DNA of 64,000 bases, from NCBI GenBank assembly GCA_051715425.1, contig JBPXJS010000051.1:1-64000 (forward strand). Direction: 5' to 3'. Origin of the DNA: JAJTFA01 sp051715425. GTDB lineage: Bacteria > Bacteroidota > Bacteroidia > UKL13-3. Below are positions 44,565 through 52,942 of this stretch, piece after piece. How positions within the stretch are numbered: the stretch's first letter is position 1; each line of letters starts with the position of its first letter. Under the pieces are notes generated by a model. It did not search any database. It was not told the DNA's origin and saw nothing but the letters and a program-made list of their open reading frames with translations. A program made the position numbers and the translations under genes.

Positions 44565-46037
44565 ATGGTGAAAATAATCATTGTTGGTTCGGGTATTGCC
44601 GGTATAGCGTGCAGCATCAGGCTTGCCTTGTCGGGTCACCAGGTTATTGTAATAGAGGCAAACGATTACCCGGGAGGCAAGCTTACTGAGATAAGACAGG
44701 GGGCATACCGCTTTGATGCAGGACCTTCCCTCTTTACCATGCCCCAATTGGTTGATGAGCTTTTTGAGCTTGCAGGCAAACACCCAAAAAAACATTTTAG
44801 CTATTTCCGGCTGGAAAGTTCCGGTAATTATTTTTACGAAGACGGTACCTCTTTCTCCTCCTTTCAGGATCACGGTAAGCTAGCCCAAGAGTTAAGTGAT
44901 AAGCTGGGCGTTGATTCGAAACCTGTTTTCAGCTACCTTAAAAGGGCTGCGTTCCGTTATCGGGTTTGTGCTCCGGTTTTTCTGGAACAAAGCCTTCATA
45001 AAGCGCAAAACTACTTTAGTGGGCATGTTATAAAAGGTGCTATAAGCATGTTCCGCCTGGGGCTATTTGGCACCATGAATAAAGAAAACGAAGCCGTTTT
45101 CCGCAACAAACACCTTGTTCAGTATTTTAACCGCTATGCCACCTACAATGGAAGCAGCCCATACAAGGCTCCTGCATTGCTAAATATGATTTCACATTTA
45201 GAACACAATATGGGTGCCTTTTTTCCGGCAAATGGCATGTTTGATATTACCCAGTCATTATTCATGCTGGCCAAAGATTGTGGCGTTGATTTTATTTTTA
45301 ACACCTCTGTAGAACAAATTGTTGTTCAGGAAAACAAAGTGAGCGGGGTGCTTGCACAAGGAAAATGGTATGATGCGGATTTGGTAATAAGCAATGCGGA
45401 TATCTCTACCACGTATCATAAGTTACTTAAAACCCACAAGCCTCCCCTCAAAACGCTAAGGCAGGAAAGGTCTTCTTCCGCCCTTATATTTTATTGGGGC
45501 ATAAAACACGCTTTCGCCAATCTAGACCTGCACAATATTTTCTTTTCTTCCAATTACGAATCAGAGTTCGATCATTTGTTCCATAAAAAAACCATTTTTT
45601 CCGACCCAACGGTATATATTAACATTACAAGTAAATATAAGCCTGATGATGCGCCTGCGGGCTGCGAAAATTGGTTTGTTATGATTAACGTACCAGGCAA
45701 TTCCGGTCAAGATTGGGATCTGCTTATTAAAACGGCAAGAAAAAACATTATTGACAAACTGAATCGCATGCTTAAAACCGATATTGAACCATTGATTGAG
45801 GTGGAAGACATTTTGGACCCACGGCTTATTGAGAGCCGAACCTCTTCAAGTGCAGGCGCATTATACGGTAGTTCAAGCAACAATCGTTTTGCTGCATTCC
45901 TTCGCCACAAAAACTTTAGCAGCAACATTAAAGGGCTATATTTTTGCGGGGGCAGCGTGCATCCCGGGGGTGGAATTCCCTTGGCTCTGTACAGTGCAAA
46001 AATTGTTGCCGGCCTAATACAAAAGGATTGTAAATGA
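44565..46037 (+). CDS. crtD: Carotenoid 3,4-desaturase (CrtD-like)
   Basis: This is a second CrtI-family FAD enzyme of 490 residues, with GSGIAGIACS (8-17), GGKLTEIRQGAYRFDAGPSL and a C-terminal HPGGGIPLALYSAK. It differs clearly from crtI next door. Its four-base overlap with cruF, a 1'-hydroxylase gene, points to 3',4'-desaturation of a 1'-hydroxy end group, as known for flavobacterial CrtD. Assignment between desaturase subtypes rests on this context. Confidence 0.88.
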   Translation: MVKIIIVGSGIAGIACSIRLALSGHQVIVIEANDYPGGKLTEIRQGAYRFDAGPSLFTMPQLVDELFELAGKHPKKHFSYFRLESSGNYFYEDGTSFSSFQDHGKLAQELSDKLGVDSKPVFSYLKRAAFRYRVCAPVFLEQSLHKAQNYFSGHVIKGAISMFRLGLFGTMNKENEAVFRNKHLVQYFNRYATYNGSSPYKAPALLNMISHLEHNMGAFFPANGMFDITQSLFMLAKDCGVDFIFNTSVEQIVVQENKVSGVLAQGKWYDADLVISNADISTTYHKLLKTHKPPLKTLRQERSSSALIFYWGIKHAFANLDLHNIFFSSNYESEFDHLFHKKTIFSDPTVYINITSKYKPDDAPAGCENWFVMINVPGNSGQDWDLLIKTARKNIIDKLNRMLKTDIEPLIEVEDILDPRLIESRTSSSAGALYGSSSNNRFAAFLRHKNFSSNIKGLYFCGGSVHPGGGIPLALYSAKIVAGLIQKDCK

Positions 46038-46678
46038 AACTCAAAAAACACCAGGTTGCCATATTTGTTCTCGCTCTTATCCATTTTATTGGGGCAGGCG
46101 GACTAGTGCTGCTGGGCCCGGAGATGATGAGGTTTACTCCATTGAACTTGCTGATAAGTGCTTTGGTGCTGCTTTACTTTCATCCGGAACGAAACAGGCG
46201 ATTCTGGATCTATACCATAGTTGTGCTGGTATCTGGTTTTATCATTGAATGGGTGGGCGTTAAAACCGGTTTGGTTTTCGGGCATTATTATTATGGTAAA
46301 AACCTTGGTTTTTTGCTGTTTGATATTCCATTGATTATAGGTGTTAACTGGTTGCTTTTGTCTTATTCCTCATCCATATTGGCACAACGGGTTATGGTAT
46401 ATTTTAGGTTGAACACTTCTGTTATACACCAGTCTCTGCTGGCCTCTTTTCTAATGGTATTGGTAGATTTGTTTATTGAGCCGGTGGCTTCTGCATCTGG
46501 TTTTTGGTTTTGGAAAGACGGTAGCATTCCTTTTCAAAACTTTGTTGCCTGGTTTGTATTTTCTTTCGCCTTTAATTATTTGTTTGCCCGTCTGGAAATA
46601 TCTTCAAAAAATATTGTCGCTCCATTTTTATATGTTATTCAGTTGCTCTTTTTTGTAGCAATTTTTCTGTTTCGGTAA
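46034..46678 (+). CDS. cruF: Carotenoid 1',2'-hydratase (CruF family)
   Basis: The 214-residue integral membrane protein (about six or seven helices) matches the carotenoid-biosynthesis/CruF family, with IEWVGVKTGLVFGHYYYG near 75 and DLFIEPVASASGFWFW near 145. CruF adds water to the acyclic psi end of gamma-carotene to give a 1'-hydroxyl. It overlaps crtD by four bases, and the two enzymes act in sequence on the same end group. Confidence 0.9.
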   Translation: MKLKKHQVAIFVLALIHFIGAGGLVLLGPEMMRFTPLNLLISALVLLYFHPERNRRFWIYTIVVLVSGFIIEWVGVKTGLVFGHYYYGKNLGFLLFDIPLIIGVNWLLLSYSSSILAQRVMVYFRLNTSVIHQSLLASFLMVLVDLFIEPVASASGFWFWKDGSIPFQNFVAWFVFSFAFNYLFARLEISSKNIVAPFLYVIQLLFFVAIFLFR

Positions 46679-46698
46679 CCTGTTTTGTACTTTCGTTA

Positions 46699-47406
46699 GT
46701 GATGAGTGATGAGGCGAAAACATTCGGGATTAAACAATGGGCAGAAGACGACAGGCCGCGGGAGAAACTGATCAGGAAAGGGAAATCAGCATTAAGCGAC
46801 TCCGAATTACTGGCCATTCTTATTTCTACAGGAACAAAATCAGACACTGCGTTTGACCTTGCCCAAAAGGTTTTGGTAATGGTTGGCAACAACCTGAATG
46901 AGCTTGGAAAGCTTACCATTAAAGATTTACAAAAAGTAAAAGGAATTGGGCAAACCAAGGCCATTACCATAACAGCTGCTCTGGAGCTGGGTAGAAGGCG
47001 AAAAGAAGCAGAGGCTGTTCAAAGAGGCACTGTCCTGTCAAGCAAAGACGCCTATGCTTTTTTTGAACCAACCCTAAGCGACATAAAACAAGAAGAGTTT
47101 TGGGTTTTGCTTCTTAACCGGTCAAACAAAATTCTTTCTGCAAAAAGAATTAGTGAGGGGGGTGTTGCCGGAACCGTTGCAGATCCTAAAATTATTTTCA
47201 AATATGCTCTTGACGAGTTGGCTTCCACCATTATTCTTTGCCATAACCACCCTTCCGGGTCCGTTAAACCAAGCCAGGCCGATATTTCGCTAACAAGAAA
47301 AATAAAAGAGGCCGGTACCCTTTTGGAGGTTGTTGTTGCAGATCATCTCATTATTGGCGATAAATCCTATTTCAGTTTTGCGGATGAGGGCTTGCTTCAT
47401 GGATAA
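46699..47406 (+). CDS. radC: RadC family JAB-domain protein
   Basis: The 235-residue protein has an N-terminal helix-hairpin-helix part (VKGIGQTKAITITAALELGRR) and a C-terminal JAB metalloprotease-like domain with the zinc motif HNHPSG. RadC was once linked to DNA repair, but its biochemical role remains unclear. The start can be GTG at 46699 or the ATG that follows it. Its end is 37 bases before the GtrA gene, which has its own promoter. Confidence 0.95.
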   Translation: MMSDEAKTFGIKQWAEDDRPREKLIRKGKSALSDSELLAILISTGTKSDTAFDLAQKVLVMVGNNLNELGKLTIKDLQKVKGIGQTKAITITAALELGRRRKEAEAVQRGTVLSSKDAYAFFEPTLSDIKQEEFWVLLLNRSNKILSAKRISEGGVAGTVADPKIIFKYALDELASTIILCHNHPSGSVKPSQADISLTRKIKEAGTLLEVVVADHLIIGDKSYFSFADEGLLHG

Positions 47407-47408
47407 TC

Positions 47409-47438
47409 TTTGATTAGCGGGATTATCTCTTATTTTTG
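47409..47438 (+). promoter_or_regulatory. Promoter of the GtrA-family gene
   Basis: TTTG (47409-47412) and TATTTTTG (47431-47438), 18 bases apart, match both consensus boxes. Transcription would start at about 47443, right at the first ATG (47444). Confidence 0.72.
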
Positions 47439-47443
47439 CGGCC

Positions 47444-47959
47444 ATGGTAGCTGCCATCCATAAAATCCGGTTGTGGGTAAGAAAATACCCCTCTATGCAC
47501 AAGTTTATCAAGTTCTCCTTTGTTGGGGCGGCCAGTGCTATGGTAAGTCTTTTTGTTTTTTGGATTATTTCTTTGCAGTTTCCTCAGTATAACCTGATCG
47601 GCAAGGCAATCGGTTATATCATTGGTTTCTTTGTGGGTTTTACACTAAACAAGTTCTGGACCTATGTTGATCGCACAGATGACGGGGAAAAGTATCTGGT
47701 AAAATACGTTATTGTTTATGCTATAACCTTTGTTGTTTACCTTGTTTTTAACTATACCTGCGATCATATCATTCGCCTGCACCAGCCAGTGTTTTGGGTG
47801 CTTGAGACAATTGATATTACCCCGCTTACAGAAATGGCAAATAAGTATGATACAACCGTTTCCAACGCTGCATCCATTGTTGTTAATGCCTTTCTTAATT
47901 TTCTGGGAACAAATTATCTGGTTTTCAGGGTTCCTAAACCAGAGGAGTTGTTTGATTAA
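47444..47959 (+). CDS. GtrA-family membrane protein
   Basis: The 171-residue protein has four hydrophobic helices and the GtrA start pattern KFIKFSFVGAASAMVSLFVFW (20-40), followed by FVGFTLNKFWTY. GtrA proteins take part in moving or modifying polyprenyl-linked sugars for surface polysaccharides. The first ATG would give an almost leaderless mRNA, and the family homology starts near the ATG at codon 18 (47495), so the shorter 154-residue form is possible. Its stop codon overlaps that of the convergent LysM gene. Confidence 0.88.
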   Translation: MVAAIHKIRLWVRKYPSMHKFIKFSFVGAASAMVSLFVFWIISLQFPQYNLIGKAIGYIIGFFVGFTLNKFWTYVDRTDDGEKYLVKYVIVYAITFVVYLVFNYTCDHIIRLHQPVFWVLETIDITPLTEMANKYDTTVSNAASIVVNAFLNFLGTNYLVFRVPKPEELFD

Positions 47960-49200
47960 TCTTTTCTCTTGAGTTTTTTCTTTTGCGCACTGCTCATGGT
48001 ATTAATTCGCTTATAATATCCCGTCTTACTCGATTTTACCCATACTACCAGCTTTTGTCCACGCTTTAATTTATCGCCCTTTAGCTTATTCCATGATTTA
48101 ATTTCTTTTGCCGTTACATCAAACCAATCGGCAACATCACCTATAACGTCCCCTTTCTTTACGGTATAAAAAACCTTTTTCTTGTCAAACTTTTTTTCCT
48201 CCTTTTCCGGAGCCTTTTGTGTTTCTGTTAAAGGTGTTTGCGCGGGGCCAGCAACGGTGTCTGGTGGGGCCTGCTGAATGGCAACAGGTGTAAACTCCAT
48301 GGGTTTGGGCAATGGGTTATATACAGAGTCTTTAAGCAACTCAAACATTTTTCCCTTTGTTTTAGGTAAGAAAACCCAGTATCCATCCACGTTATAAGGG
48401 ATAATATCTTTTTTAAATGTTGGGTTTAGTTTCCTCAGTTGATCAATGGGTATATCAAGTGTCGCTGAGATTTGTTGAAATGAGAGCCATTTATTCACAA
48501 GGGCACTATCGTTCTCTGTGTAAAGTTCCGGGTACACCGGCTTAATGCCATGATCCCGGTAAAAATTAAGAATATAGGCCGCTGCAACAAACCTGGGATA
48601 AACATCACGGGTGTTTTCAGGAATGTTCGGATATATGTCCCAAAAATAAAGGCTGTTTCCGGCCATTCGGATACACTTGTTTAACATCACCGGAGAACAG
48701 GCATATGATGCAATAACAAGTGGCCATTGCTTATAAATACTGTATAAATCCCTAAAGTGTGTTACTGCTATTTGGGTTGATTTTTTGGGATCCTTTCTTT
48801 CATCAACAAAGGAGTTTACTTTTAATTTGTACATTTTAGATACGTTGTACGTCATCATCCACATACCTGTTGCCCCATAAGGGTTTTGCGACAGCGGATC
48901 AAGCTCAGAAATAGCAACAGCAAGGTATTTTAAATCTGTTGGTATGTTTTTGCTCCTAAGCGAACGTTCTATCATTGGAAAATAAACCTTGCTCAACCCT
49001 ATTAACTCACGGGTTTTTTCCGGATTTTCAAGGTATGCATCAATATACTTTTTTACTTCCGGGTGGTAGCTAAGGTCAATTGGTGATTTAAGCGTAGCAA
49101 GCCGGCTTTGGTATAGTTCTTCGCTTCCCTGCTTAATCTGTGCATTTGAAATGCACACTCCAAATACCAAAAAGTTTATTAATAATACCCAATATCTCAT
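47956..49200 (-). CDS. LysM protein with degenerate transglycosylase domain
   Basis: The 414-residue exported protein (signal peptide ending SNAQ, 21) has a lytic-transglycosylase-like domain at about 50-215, one weak LysM-like repeat (about 235-285), a Pro-rich linker and a clear C-terminal LysM (VFYTVKKGDVIGDVADWF...KRGQKLVVW). Family members have LAVVESALNP with the catalytic Glu; here it reads LAVAISELDP, with Ile97 in that place, and GLWQFM is GMWMMT. It is probably inactive as an enzyme and may bind peptidoglycan or act as a scaffold. Confidence 0.85.
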   Translation of the reverse strand: MRYWVLLINFLVFGVCISNAQIKQGSEELYQSRLATLKSPIDLSYHPEVKKYIDAYLENPEKTRELIGLSKVYFPMIERSLRSKNIPTDLKYLAVAISELDPLSQNPYGATGMWMMTYNVSKMYKLKVNSFVDERKDPKKSTQIAVTHFRDLYSIYKQWPLVIASYACSPVMLNKCIRMAGNSLYFWDIYPNIPENTRDVYPRFVAAAYILNFYRDHGIKPVYPELYTENDSALVNKWLSFQQISATLDIPIDQLRKLNPTFKKDIIPYNVDGYWVFLPKTKGKMFELLKDSVYNPLPKPMEFTPVAIQQAPPDTVAGPAQTPLTETQKAPEKEEKKFDKKKVFYTVKKGDVIGDVADWFDVTAKEIKSWNKLKGDKLKRGQKLVVWVKSSKTGYYKRINTMSSAQKKKLKRKD

Positions 49201-49212
49201 TCTAAAAATGGC

Positions 49213-50622
49213 TTAAATTGTTTTGGCAAATGCCATTAGCTCTCCATCAGAGAGGTCTTTACTCATCAACTGAACACCAATAGGCATTCCATTGCTATGG
49301 TTTCCGCAGGGGATGGAAATTGCCGGATTACCGGCAATATTTGCATGCACAGTAAAGATATCTGCAAGGTACATGGCAATAGGGTCTGCAGATTTTTCCC
49401 CGGCCTTAAAAGCTGGCGTAGGCGTAGTTGGTAATAAAATGAAATCGTATTGATTAAAGATATCCCGGGTTTGGTTTTGCACCAGCCTTCTTACCTGTTG
49501 TGCTTTTGCATAATAAGCATCAAAAAAACCGGCTGATAAAACAAAGGTTCCCAGCATGATTCTTCTTTTAACTTCCGGCCCAAAGCCTTCACTTCTCGAT
49601 TTTTTAAACGTTGTTTCCAGATCCTTTGCGTTTGCGCTTCTGTAGCCATACATCAAACCGGAAAAACGCGACAGGTTAGAGGATGCCTCGGCTGTGGTAA
49701 GCACATAATAAACGGGAACCAGCGCATCCAACAGGGGGAAGCTAATTTCTTCTACAATATTCCCTTCTTCCTTAAGCTTATTTATTGTTCTCTCTATGGT
49801 TGATTTTACTTCCGGATCAACACCTTCGTGATAAAGACCTTCTTTTACCACAGCTATTCTTGCTTTGGTTTTTGTTGTGGTTTTTGAGTAATCAGGAACG
49901 CTGTCTGAAAGCGTGGTAGCATCGTTTGCGTCTTTACCAGAAATAACACTCATCAGAAGTTGCATATCATCTATGCTTCTGGTTAATGGGCCAATCTGAT
50001 CAAATGAAGAGGCATAGGCAATAAGACCATATCTGGAAACTCTTCCGTAGGTTGGCTTTAGGCCGTAAACCCCGCAAAATGCTGCAGGTTGCCTAACCGA
50101 TCCACCCGTGTCTGATCCCAAAGCCGCTAAACACATATCCGCTTGCACAGCAACAGCAGCCCCTCCGGAAGAACCCCCGGAAACCCTTTCGTTATCGGCA
50201 GCATTCAACACCCGGCCATAAGCAGAGTTTTCATTGGATGCCCCCATAGCAAATTCATCGCAGTTCAGGCGGCCTATTATAATGGCATCTTCTGCTAAAA
50301 GCTTATCTACAACCGTTGCCGAATAAACAGACTCAAACCCTTCTAATATTTTAGATGAAGCCGAAACTTTATGTCCCTTAAAACAAATATTATCCTTTAG
50401 CCCGATAACCATTCCTGCCAGGGATCCGGCTTGGCCTTTCTCTATTTTTTGCTGAATGTTTTCGGCTCTTTCTGTCGCATCTTTTTCAAATACTTCCAGA
50501 AAGGCATTAAGGTGTTTATTCTTCTCAATATTGCCGAGATAATATGAAACAAGACCACTCATCGTGATCTTGCCGGCTGAAATATCTGCCTTTATTTCAT
50601 TAACACTACTATATCTTCTCAC
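49213..50622 (-). CDS. gatA: Asp-tRNA(Asn)/Glu-tRNA(Gln) amidotransferase subunit A
   Basis: GatA releases ammonia from glutamine for the GatCAB complex, which amidates misacylated tRNAs. The 469-residue amidase-signature protein has the Ser-cisSer-Lys set: Lys76 in GLKDN, the Ser pair 151-152 in GGSSGG, and Ser175 in GSDTGGSVRQPA. GatB and GatC are not in the window. It overlaps tatA by one base and is likely co-translated with it. Confidence 0.96.
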   Translation of the reverse strand: MRRYSSVNEIKADISAGKITMSGLVSYYLGNIEKNKHLNAFLEVFEKDATERAENIQQKIEKGQAGSLAGMVIGLKDNICFKGHKVSASSKILEGFESVYSATVVDKLLAEDAIIIGRLNCDEFAMGASNENSAYGRVLNAADNERVSGGSSGGAAVAVQADMCLAALGSDTGGSVRQPAAFCGVYGLKPTYGRVSRYGLIAYASSFDQIGPLTRSIDDMQLLMSVISGKDANDATTLSDSVPDYSKTTTKTKARIAVVKEGLYHEGVDPEVKSTIERTINKLKEEGNIVEEISFPLLDALVPVYYVLTTAEASSNLSRFSGLMYGYRSANAKDLETTFKKSRSEGFGPEVKRRIMLGTFVLSAGFFDAYYAKAQQVRRLVQNQTRDIFNQYDFILLPTTPTPAFKAGEKSADPIAMYLADIFTVHANIAGNPAISIPCGNHSNGMPIGVQLMSKDLSDGELMAFAKTI

Positions 50623-50837
50623 TATTTACTCTCTTCTTTTGCTTTGTCTTTTTCTTTCATTCCTTCCTCAATTTGTGACTTCACGCTCTTCTTGGCATCA
50701 TTAAACTCTCTGATACCCTGACCTACCCCCCTCATCAATTCTGGAATTTTTTTGCCGCCAAACAGCAGGAGTATCGCAAGAATAATTAAAATCCATTCTC
50801 CGCCTCCAAGATTTCCTATAAAAAGTAATGTGTTCAT
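50622..50837 (-). CDS. tatA: Twin-arginine translocase subunit TatA/TatE
   Basis: TatA forms the variable pore of the twin-arginine protein export pathway in the inner membrane. The 71-residue protein has the short membrane helix (EWILIILAILLLFGG), the conserved FGGKKIPELMRGVGQGIREF hinge and amphipathic helix, and a charged Lys/Glu tail. It has the usual length. TatC is not encoded here. Confidence 0.96.
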   Translation of the reverse strand: MNTLLFIGNLGGGEWILIILAILLLFGGKKIPELMRGVGQGIREFNDAKKSVKSQIEEGMKEKDKAKEESK

Positions 50838-50891
50838 TTGTCAAATATTTAAGCTACGAAATTAGGTTTTTTTTTAATTATAAGTAGAATA

Positions 50892-52670
50892 TCAAAGCTG
50901 AACGAGCTTTTTAAGTTGTTTAATCTCACGATCATTTAACTCTCTCCACTCGCCTCTTGATAGTGCTTTTTTATTGAAACCCGCATATACCACCCTATCA
51001 AGCTTATCAAGCGAATACCCGATTGACTCAAACATCCGGTGAACAATACGGTTTTTTCCACTATGAAGTTCAACAAGAACTTCATTTTTATGGGCTGGGT
51101 CCGGCATCAAAACAGCATCTGGTTTAATAAAGCCATCTTCCAACTCCACCCCGTTTGCCAGTTTCCACAAATCCTCCCCTTTAAAGTTTTTGTTGAGGGT
51201 TGCCTTATAAACTTTTTGCACGCCATATTTGGGGTGCATTAATCGTTGAGAAAGCTCTCCATCATTTGTGAGTATTAGCACGCCTGTGGTATTTCTGTCC
51301 AGCCTTCCAACAGGGTAAACCCTGGGCAGCTGATGGCCAATAATCAGGTCTGTTACAATTCTTCTTTTATCAGGATCGTCCAATGTTGTTATGGTGTCCT
51401 TAGGTTTGTTCATGATCAAATACACCTTTCTTTCGGTAGAAAGTCTTTCGTCATTAAACCTAATATCGTCTCCTGGTTTAACCTTTGTGCCAAGCTCCGA
51501 AATAATTACCCCATTAACACTCACCAATCCGGCTGTAATTAACTCATCAGCTTCTCTCCTTGAGCAAATTCCTGCATTAGATAAGTAACGGTTTAGCCTG
51601 ATTTCTCCTTCAAAAGATTCCATGATATCTGGTTGCTCTTTCCTTTTTTTCTCGTAAGACTTTTGATATCCCCGTTTTGCTGTATCTCTCTTGGTATACT
51701 CCTTTTTATCTTTCCTGAATGCCGGCCTTTCTTTTGAGCCACCGTCCTCTTCTCTTGATTTCTTCTTTTCCGCGTAGCGCTCATTAACCTTATCTACCGT
51801 GCTTTTTTTCTCTATTCTTGGTCTGCGAGGTCTTTCGTCATCAGTTTTTCTGCCTTTATAGGTACTGCCTGCCCTGCTGCGAACACCTGTTGACGCATCG
51901 CTGTTTCTTCCTCGAGATCTACTATCATCGGATTCCTCCCCTGATTTTGTGCGAGCTCTGGAATAGCCCTTTTCCGGGCTGCCTGTATCTTTTCTTTCTT
52001 CCCAGCTCTTAGATACACCATCATCGTTTGGTTCGTCCCTTCTTGGTGGTTTATCGCTCCATGAGGTTTTTCTTCCCGCAGATTTATAGCCAACCTTACG
52101 ATCCGGTTTATCGCCCCACGGCTTTTTGTCTTCTCCTGAAGAAGTCCTTGAACTGTATTTTCTCTCGGGCTTGTCGCCCCAGGATGTTTTTCTGCCTGCA
52201 GGTTTAAACCCGGCTTTACGATCCGGTTTATCGCCCCATGGTTTTTTGTCTTCGCCCGAAGTAGTCCTTGAACTGTATTTTCTCTCGGGTTTGTCGCCCC
52301 AGGATGTTTTTCTGCCTGCAGGTTTAAACCCGGCTTTACGATCCGGCTTGTCTCCCCATGGTTTTTTGTCTTCGCCTGAAGAAGTCCTTGAACTGTATTT
52401 TCTCTCGGGTTTGTCGCCCCAGGATGTTTTTCTGCCTGCAGGTTTAAACCCGGCTTTACGATCCGGCTTGTCTCCCCATGGTTTTTTGTCTTCGCCTGAA
52501 GAAGGCCTAGAACTAAATTTTCTTTCGGGTTTGTCTCCCCAGCTTTTTTTTCCGGCTGCGGGTTTTGATCCAAATTTAGTTTTGCCTCCGCTGAAGGATT
52601 TTTTTGCCCCTCCGCTATAAGACTTTTTGGAAGCAGCAGATCTGCTTTTGGTTGGTTTTCTATTACTCAT
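50892..52670 (-). CDS. rluB: Pseudouridine synthase (RluB type) with repeat-rich N-terminal tail
   Basis: The C-terminal part (about 355-592) is a full RluB/RsuA-type enzyme: an S4 RNA-binding domain (IRLNRYLSNAGICSRREADELI) and the catalytic motif GRLDRNTTGVLILTNDG, which modifies 23S rRNA. The first 350 residues are low-complexity, highly basic and hydrophilic, with a 40-residue repeat (GDKPERKYSSRTSSGEDKKP and so on) in four copies, then Arg/Ser/Glu-rich sequence. Such disordered tails are common in Bacteroidota RNA enzymes and may bind RNA. Total 592 residues, about twice the usual length. Confidence 0.93.
   Translation of the reverse strand: MSNRKPTKSRSAASKKSYSGGAKKSFSGGKTKFGSKPAAGKKSWGDKPERKFSSRPSSGEDKKPWGDKPDRKAGFKPAGRKTSWGDKPERKYSSRTSSGEDKKPWGDKPDRKAGFKPAGRKTSWGDKPERKYSSRTTSGEDKKPWGDKPDRKAGFKPAGRKTSWGDKPERKYSSRTSSGEDKKPWGDKPDRKVGYKSAGRKTSWSDKPPRRDEPNDDGVSKSWEERKDTGSPEKGYSRARTKSGEESDDSRSRGRNSDASTGVRSRAGSTYKGRKTDDERPRRPRIEKKSTVDKVNERYAEKKKSREEDGGSKERPAFRKDKKEYTKRDTAKRGYQKSYEKKRKEQPDIMESFEGEIRLNRYLSNAGICSRREADELITAGLVSVNGVIISELGTKVKPGDDIRFNDERLSTERKVYLIMNKPKDTITTLDDPDKRRIVTDLIIGHQLPRVYPVGRLDRNTTGVLILTNDGELSQRLMHPKYGVQKVYKATLNKNFKGEDLWKLANGVELEDGFIKPDAVLMPDPAHKNEVLVELHSGKNRIVHRMFESIGYSLDKLDRVVYAGFNKKALSRGEWRELNDREIKQLKKLVQL
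52099..52560 (-). repeat. 120-bp in-frame tandem repeat inside rluB
   Basis: Units start at 52099, 52219, 52339 and 52459, with the last diverging. The period of 120 bases keeps the reading frame and encodes 40 residues. Neighbouring copies differ by only a few bases, which suggests recent duplication. Two other frames stay open across it merely because of the repetition. Confidence 0.9.
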
Positions 52671-52678
52671 CGAATGTG

Positions 52679-52686
52679 CAAAAGTA
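52679..52686 (-). promoter_or_regulatory. -7 promoter box of rluB
   Basis: TACTTTTG on the minus strand matches TAnnTTTG, 8 bases before the ATG at 52670, so the leader would be only a few bases. The stretch from 52690 to 52900 shows no gene or clear structure. Confidence 0.55.
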
Positions 52687-52908
52687 GTTTATTTTTTTTC
52701 GATGACGGGATTATTTACAAAACCAGAAGCCTTCGCTAATCACTTTTCAACCAATGTGAACAGCATTTTGAGCCTGAAAGCCCCGTTTTGCCTGCTTTTC
52801 AGCACATTAGGCGTGGGGCCCATATTTTGTGTCTATTAAATTATTTCGCTCCTGCCATACATTCTTCTCATCTGAACGGCATCTGCGTTCTAATGCAACA
52901 AAAAGGGG

Positions 52909-52916
52909 TAAATTTG
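52909..52916 (+). promoter_or_regulatory. -7 promoter box of the M16 peptidase operon
   Basis: TAAATTTG matches TAnnTTTG. With a start of transcription near 52921, the leader to the TTG start codon at 52943 is about 22 bases, which supports that unusual start. Confidence 0.6.
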
Positions 52917-52942
52917 TTTCTTATCACTAAACCAATACCAAA

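Noticed and set aside
51812..52573. Second minus-strand 253-residue repeat protein in rluB
   Set aside because: It is an alternative frame kept open by the repeat. The rluB frame runs on into the S4 and catalytic domains.
52126..52620. Plus-strand 164-residue repeat protein opposite rluB
   Set aside because: It is a mirror of the 120-bp in-frame repeat in rluB, with no promoter and no recognisable product.
52671..52908. Short gene between rluB and the M16 operon
   Set aside because: The open frames are short, overlap the rluB promoter and show no signal peptide or motif.
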